From Candidatus Rifleibacteriota bacterium (GTDB taxonomy: Bacteria; Riflebacteria; Ozemobacteria; Ozemobacterales; Ozemobacteraceae): a DNA stretch of 18,452 nt. The translations under genes and the position numbers were made by a program. The number at the start of each line of letters is the position of its first letter. The stretch's first letter is position 1. Of the stretch, positions 15,262-18,452 are shown one piece after another. The notes below the pieces were generated by a model. That model saw nothing but the letters and a program-made list of their open reading frames with translations. It made no database searches and had not been told where the DNA came from. The stretch spans positions 1 through 18,452 of the forward strand of contig JAKQKW010000266.1 of NCBI GenBank assembly GCA_029560455.1, given 5' to 3'.

Positions 15262-16812
15262 ATGTTTAAAAGTCTGCGGGCCCAGCTTCTACTCTGGGTA
15301 ATTCTTTTTGTTTCGGCAATTCTGCTTATCGGTGGCGCCATGCAATACCAGCAGCGACGTGCCAAAGCGATAGAAGAGCTGAAAGGCGAATGCGAAAATG
15401 CCGCAAAACGCCTTGCGGTTGTTCTTCCGGCCGCAATCTATGCCTTTGAAGATGCTCAGGTCGCAAGATCCCTTCAGGCAGAGATGGAAAACAGGAATTT
15501 TCGCCAGATACTTGTAGTCAATGGCCAGAAGGCGAAGGGCTTTGGGCGGGACGATGATTGGAAGCTGAAGGAAGTTGCAGCTCACGACGGCACTCAGCCC
15601 TGTTCAGCCGAAAAACTGTTCTTTGAAACCAGAAAGGCAAAAGAAGAACTTGGAGAACTGCAGGTATTCACCGACCCAAGATTTGTTGAGGCAGCACTGA
15701 AAAAAGAACTTGTTCAGACTGTCGGTATGATTCTGTTACTCGACCTGATAATTCTTGTACTCCTCTCTGTGCTTCTTCGCATCAAGGTTGTAAAACCGAT
15801 GCAGGACATTTCGGCCAGAATGCTTGAAGTGGCGTCTACCAGAAACGCCAGCCTTCGACTGACAACGCGTGGCGCCACCGAAATCAATGCCGTGGTCGAC
15901 TCGATCAATGAGCTGCTCGAGGCCAACCGCCAGGCGGCACTGGTAGCTGAAAAACTTGGCGAAGGTGACCTTACCATTGAAGTTCACCCGGTTTCAGAAA
16001 GCGACACCATGGGGCATGCCCAGAAAAAGATGCTCGAATCACTTCGCAACCTTCTTTCTGAGATACACATTGTATCAGCCTCTCTGACAGAAGGCTCTGA
16101 AGGAGTTTCAAGTGCCAGCGATGCTCTCAGCAATCAGACCACCGGTGAGGCGGCTTCTGTGCAGCAGATCAGCAGTTCTCTGGCAGACATTGCCTCAAGA
16201 GCCAGGTCAAATGCCGAAAAATCTGAAATTGTCAGAGTTCTCGCCAATGAAGCGCGCGATGCGGCAACTGCCGGCAATGAAGAGATGGGCAACATGGTTC
16301 TATCGATGGGCGAAATAAGCAATGCTTCGACCCAGATTGCCAAAGTAATCAAGGTTATCGACGACATCGCGTTTCAAACGAATCTTCTGGCACTGAATGC
16401 TGCGGTTGAGGCGGCACGCGCCGGCCGACACGGAAAAGGATTTGCAGTAGTAGCAGATGAAGTCAGAAATCTGGCCGGGCGAAGTGCCAAAGCTGCGCGT
16501 GAAACCGGCGAGCTTATTGAAAGCACGGTTCAGAAAGTCAAGAATGGCGCTGAAATTGCCGGAAAAACCAATACCGGTCTGCAAACGATTGTCGGTGCCG
16601 TTCTCAAAACTACTACCCTCATCGAAGAGATTGCCCTGGCCAGCAAGGAGCAGGCAAGTGGTGTCGACCAGATTTCCGGCGGTGTTTCGGCTATCGAGTC
16701 GGCGACCCAGGAAAACTGTGCCACAGCCGAAGAAACCGCAGCAGCTGCCGAAGAGCTTAATAAAATGGCAAAACAACTGAGCGATCTGCTCAAGCGCTTC
16801 AAGCTGACCTGA
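15262..16812 (+). CDS. MCP3: methyl-accepting chemotaxis protein
   Basis: A 516-residue receptor. TM1 at about 8-27, a small periplasmic domain (28-152) of unassigned family, TM2 at about 153-173, HAMP (about 174-226) plus a HAMP-like segment ([20 protein letters not shown]), and the signalling coiled coil with tip at about 368-404. At the first methylation site it has Q301-Q302 ([10 protein letters not shown]) where MCP1, MCP2 and MCP4 have Glu-Glu. It ends right after the coiled coil (LLKRFKLT) with no tether peptide, so it may depend on neighbouring receptors in the array for CheR/CheB recruitment. AAAGGA at 15247-15252 supports the start. It is co-transcribed with the binding-protein gene. 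The small sensor would suit docking of a liganded binding protein, but that is inferred. Confidence 0.93.
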   Translation: MFKSLRAQLLLWVILFVSAILLIGGAMQYQQRRAKAIEELKGECENAAKRLAVVLPAAIYAFEDAQVARSLQAEMENRNFRQILVVNGQKAKGFGRDDDWKLKEVAAHDGTQPCSAEKLFFETRKAKEELGELQVFTDPRFVEAALKKELVQTVGMILLLDLIILVLLSVLLRIKVVKPMQDISARMLEVASTRNASLRLTTRGATEINAVVDSINELLEANRQAALVAEKLGEGDLTIEVHPVSESDTMGHAQKKMLESLRNLLSEIHIVSASLTEGSEGVSSASDALSNQTTGEAASVQQISSSLADIASRARSNAEKSEIVRVLANEARDAATAGNEEMGNMVLSMGEISNASTQIAKVIKVIDDIAFQTNLLALNAAVEAARAGRHGKGFAVVADEVRNLAGRSAKAARETGELIESTVQKVKNGAEIAGKTNTGLQTIVGAVLKTTTLIEEIALASKEQASGVDQISGGVSAIESATQENCATAEETAAAAEELNKMAKQLSDLLKRFKLT

Positions 16813-16837
16813 AAAAAACAGAAAGAAGCTTTAAAAC

Positions 16838-16881
16838 GTTACCGCCGGTGAATCAAGATTCACCGGCGGTAACCAGTTTTT
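16838..16881 (+). terminator. Terminator hairpin between convergent MCP3 and MCP4
   Basis: A perfect 16-bp stem (16838-16853 with 16858-16873, core GTTACCGCCGGTGAAT) and a 4-nt loop, with a five-T run at 16877-16881 on the plus strand. On the minus strand it is followed by CGTTTTAAAG, so it may serve both genes. A 10-bp direct repeat CCAGTTTTTA (16873-16882 and 16902-16911) lies on the MCP4 side. Confidence 0.8.
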
Positions 16882-16908
16882 ACGGGTCTAAATTTTAAAA
16901 CCCAGTTT

Positions 16909-18291
16909 TTATCTTTCGATAAGTCTGAAGCGTGACAGAGTTTCGTGAAGTCTGCCCGAATGATTTGAAAGTTCAAGCGCTGATGCGGCTATCTCTTCGG
17001 CATTCGCGGTATTCTGCTGGGTTACACGGTCAATCTGGCCCAGTCCGGAGCTGATTTCTGCAATACAGGTGGCCTGTTCATTACTTAGAACCGCAATATT
17101 CTCGACAATCTCGGCCGCCTTTGAAATGCCGCTGAATATTTCTTTCAGGGCTGCAGATGTCTGATTGGCAACCGCCGTGCCATTGCCGACCTTGGCATTT
17201 GAAGATTCTATCAGTTCAGAAGTCTCTTTTGCGGCCTTGGCGCTTCGGCCAGCGAGGTTGCGAACCTCTTCGGCTACAACAGCGAAGCCCTTGCCGTGTC
17301 TGCCGGCCCTGGCGGCTTCTACGGCAGCATTGAGAGCAAGCAGATTGGTTTGAAATGCGATATCATCAATTACCTTGATAATTCTGGCAATCTGCTGGCT
17401 CGAAGTTCTTATTTCTTCCATGGCACTGACCATTGAAGCCATCTGGACACTGCCCTTTTCTGCATCATTGCGAGCGGCAAGAGCCAGCTGGCTTGCGGTC
17501 TGAGCATCTTTCGCATTTTGTCTTGAGCGCGAATCGACTTCGGCCATGGTCGAAGAGATTTCTTCAAGAGAGGCTGCCGACTCGGTAGCGGCCTGCGACA
17601 ACTCTTCGCTGGCCCCACCGACATCTCTGGCCCCCGCGTCGACTTTTCCGGCAATTTCGTTCACTTCGCCGAGCTTTTCGTTCATCTGGTGAACCATTTT
17701 CTGTAAAGCCAGCGAAAAATTATCTCTTTCTGAGCGCACTTCTACAGTCTGAACCCAGTTGCCTTCTGAAATACTGGCAATAATCTGCGCCTGTTGTCGT
17801 TGTGAATTGATAAGCATCTGTACAGCCCTTACCAGCTGACCGATTTCATCACTTCTCTTCAGATATACTTCGGGGGCATCTACCGAAATGTCGCCCTGTT
17901 CGGCAACGTTTGCCAGAAGACTGACACCGGCCATAATCGGCCTGGTGATCTGCACAATGTTAACCAGCGAAAAAACTACCAGTGCCAGAGCGATCAGAAG
18001 AAAAATAGCAACAACATAAGACCTGATCGTCTGCGTTTCGCGATCTATTTTCTCGGCATTTTCGACAGTGGCGACTCGATGTTCGGCAACCTTTCTGTCA
18101 AGCCAGGTTCTCAGGGCATCTGCCGGATTACCTGGTGCGGCGATCCACTCGGCGGCGTCATAGGAATTGTTCTTTTTTATTTTATCAATGCCGTCATTGA
18201 TAAATGAAATCAGCTTTTCTTTCTCGGCATTATCGATTCCGAGCTGAAGAGAAGCGAAAGCTGCAACATTCTTTTCCATCAGAGAGACCAT
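16909..18291 (-). CDS. MCP4: methyl-accepting chemotaxis protein, 5'-truncated
   Basis: 460 residues from ATG 18291. Residues 1-90 look like the second half of a helical, four-helix-bundle-type sensor. TM at 91-113, then HAMP (HAMP-like [20 protein letters not shown]), a second HAMP-like segment ([16 protein letters not shown]) and the signalling coiled coil with tip [20 protein letters not shown]. Glu-Glu methylation sites are present; no C-terminal tether (ends RFRLIER). A first membrane segment is absent. In-frame sense continues upstream of the ATG ([11 protein letters not shown]) to a TAG at 18328-18330, and the ATG has no ribosome site. The break falls in a perfect 12-bp hairpin (18312-18338). 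The three upstream minus frames show no membrane segment to the window end. The gene is probably decayed, unless a distant start is joined by some other rearrangement. Confidence 0.82.
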   Translation of the reverse strand: MVSLMEKNVAAFASLQLGIDNAEKEKLISFINDGIDKIKKNNSYDAAEWIAAPGNPADALRTWLDRKVAEHRVATVENAEKIDRETQTIRSYVVAIFLLIALALVVFSLVNIVQITRPIMAGVSLLANVAEQGDISVDAPEVYLKRSDEIGQLVRAVQMLINSQRQQAQIIASISEGNWVQTVEVRSERDNFSLALQKMVHQMNEKLGEVNEIAGKVDAGARDVGGASEELSQAATESAASLEEISSTMAEVDSRSRQNAKDAQTASQLALAARNDAEKGSVQMASMVSAMEEIRTSSQQIARIIKVIDDIAFQTNLLALNAAVEAARAGRHGKGFAVVAEEVRNLAGRSAKAAKETSELIESSNAKVGNGTAVANQTSAALKEIFSGISKAAEIVENIAVLSNEQATCIAEISSGLGQIDRVTQQNTANAEEIAASALELSNHSGRLHETLSRFRLIER

Positions 18292-18311
18292 GGCATCAGG
18301 TGATTCACCGA

Positions 18312-18338
18312 CCGAAAAATAGCGTTGCTATTTTTCGG
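18312..18338. repeat. Perfect 12-bp inverted repeat at the broken 5' end of MCP4
   Basis: CCGAAAAATAGC (18312-18323), a 3-nt GTT loop and the exact complement GCTATTTTTCGG (18327-18338). It contains the stop codon that closes the MCP4 frame. A second copy of CCGAAAAAT occurs at 18375-18383, and an 11-bp palindrome GGTGATTCACC lies beside it at 18299-18309. It could be a small repeat or transposon-derived end. The sequence from 18339 to 18452 holds no gene I can support. Confidence 0.6.
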
Positions 18339-18452
18339 AGGGCGGGTTTGGAAGTTTTCGGCCTGTTAAACGTCCCGAAAAATCTGAAAATTGGATTTTT
18401 TTGAACCAGGTCGAAAGAAAAGTCGGTCATTTTTTATTTTGCGCCGGAAATC

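Noticed and set aside
16885..16904. Second hairpin (GGGT/ACCC) beside the MCP3/MCP4 terminator
   Set aside because: Only four paired bases and several mismatches in an A/T-rich centre.

Overview
The window is a chemotaxis (che) locus from a diderm bacterium. The strongest lineage hint is an outer-membrane porin-like protein with an N-terminal S-layer homology (SLH) domain, a coiled coil and a long beta-rich C-terminus. This architecture occurs in deep-branching diderms such as Thermotogota, Deinococcota, Synergistota and, from memory, Candidatus Riflebacteria. I cannot fix the phylum from the sequence alone. Base composition looks even throughout and nothing looks clearly foreign.

Layout. 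(1) 37-785, minus strand: a STAS-domain protein and a CheY-like receiver, overlapping by 4 bp. (2) 786-1157: a divergent intergenic region with a good sigma70-type promoter. (3) 1158-3113: the SLH porin, followed by a strong terminator. (4) 3206-3469: a second promoter of the same type with a perfect 9-bp inverted repeat over its -10/start region, then a leader of about 230 nt. (5) 3470-14304, plus strand: cheD, cheY, a CheC/CheX-type phosphatase gene, cheA, cheW, two receptor (MCP) genes, cheR and cheB, ending in a terminator. The second MCP gene is split by a +1 frameshift. (6) 14410-16812: a third promoter, a secreted family-3 solute-binding protein and a third MCP. (7) 16909-18291, minus strand: a convergent fourth MCP whose 5' end is missing and is bordered by a perfect 12-bp hairpin.

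How it works together. The MCPs control the kinase CheA through CheW. CheA phosphorylates CheY and CheB. The CheX-like protein probably dephosphorylates CheY-P. CheR, CheB and CheD adjust receptor methylation and amidation. The sequences fit this scheme: two MCPs end in a CheR/CheB-tether-like EFGKY peptide, and the third carries Gln-Gln at a methylation site where its paralogues have Glu-Glu, which makes it a likely CheD substrate. The solute-binding protein has no transporter genes beside it and directly precedes MCP3, so it may be a periplasmic ligand carrier for that receptor.

The most unusual points are tandem 24-residue MshEN/GspE-N-like motifs inside a CheA that also has two HPt domains, the inverted repeat on the che promoter, the frameshifted MCP and the truncated MCP with its hairpin. 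I found no RNA genes, CRISPR arrays or recognisable insertion sequences, and no wholly unknown system.
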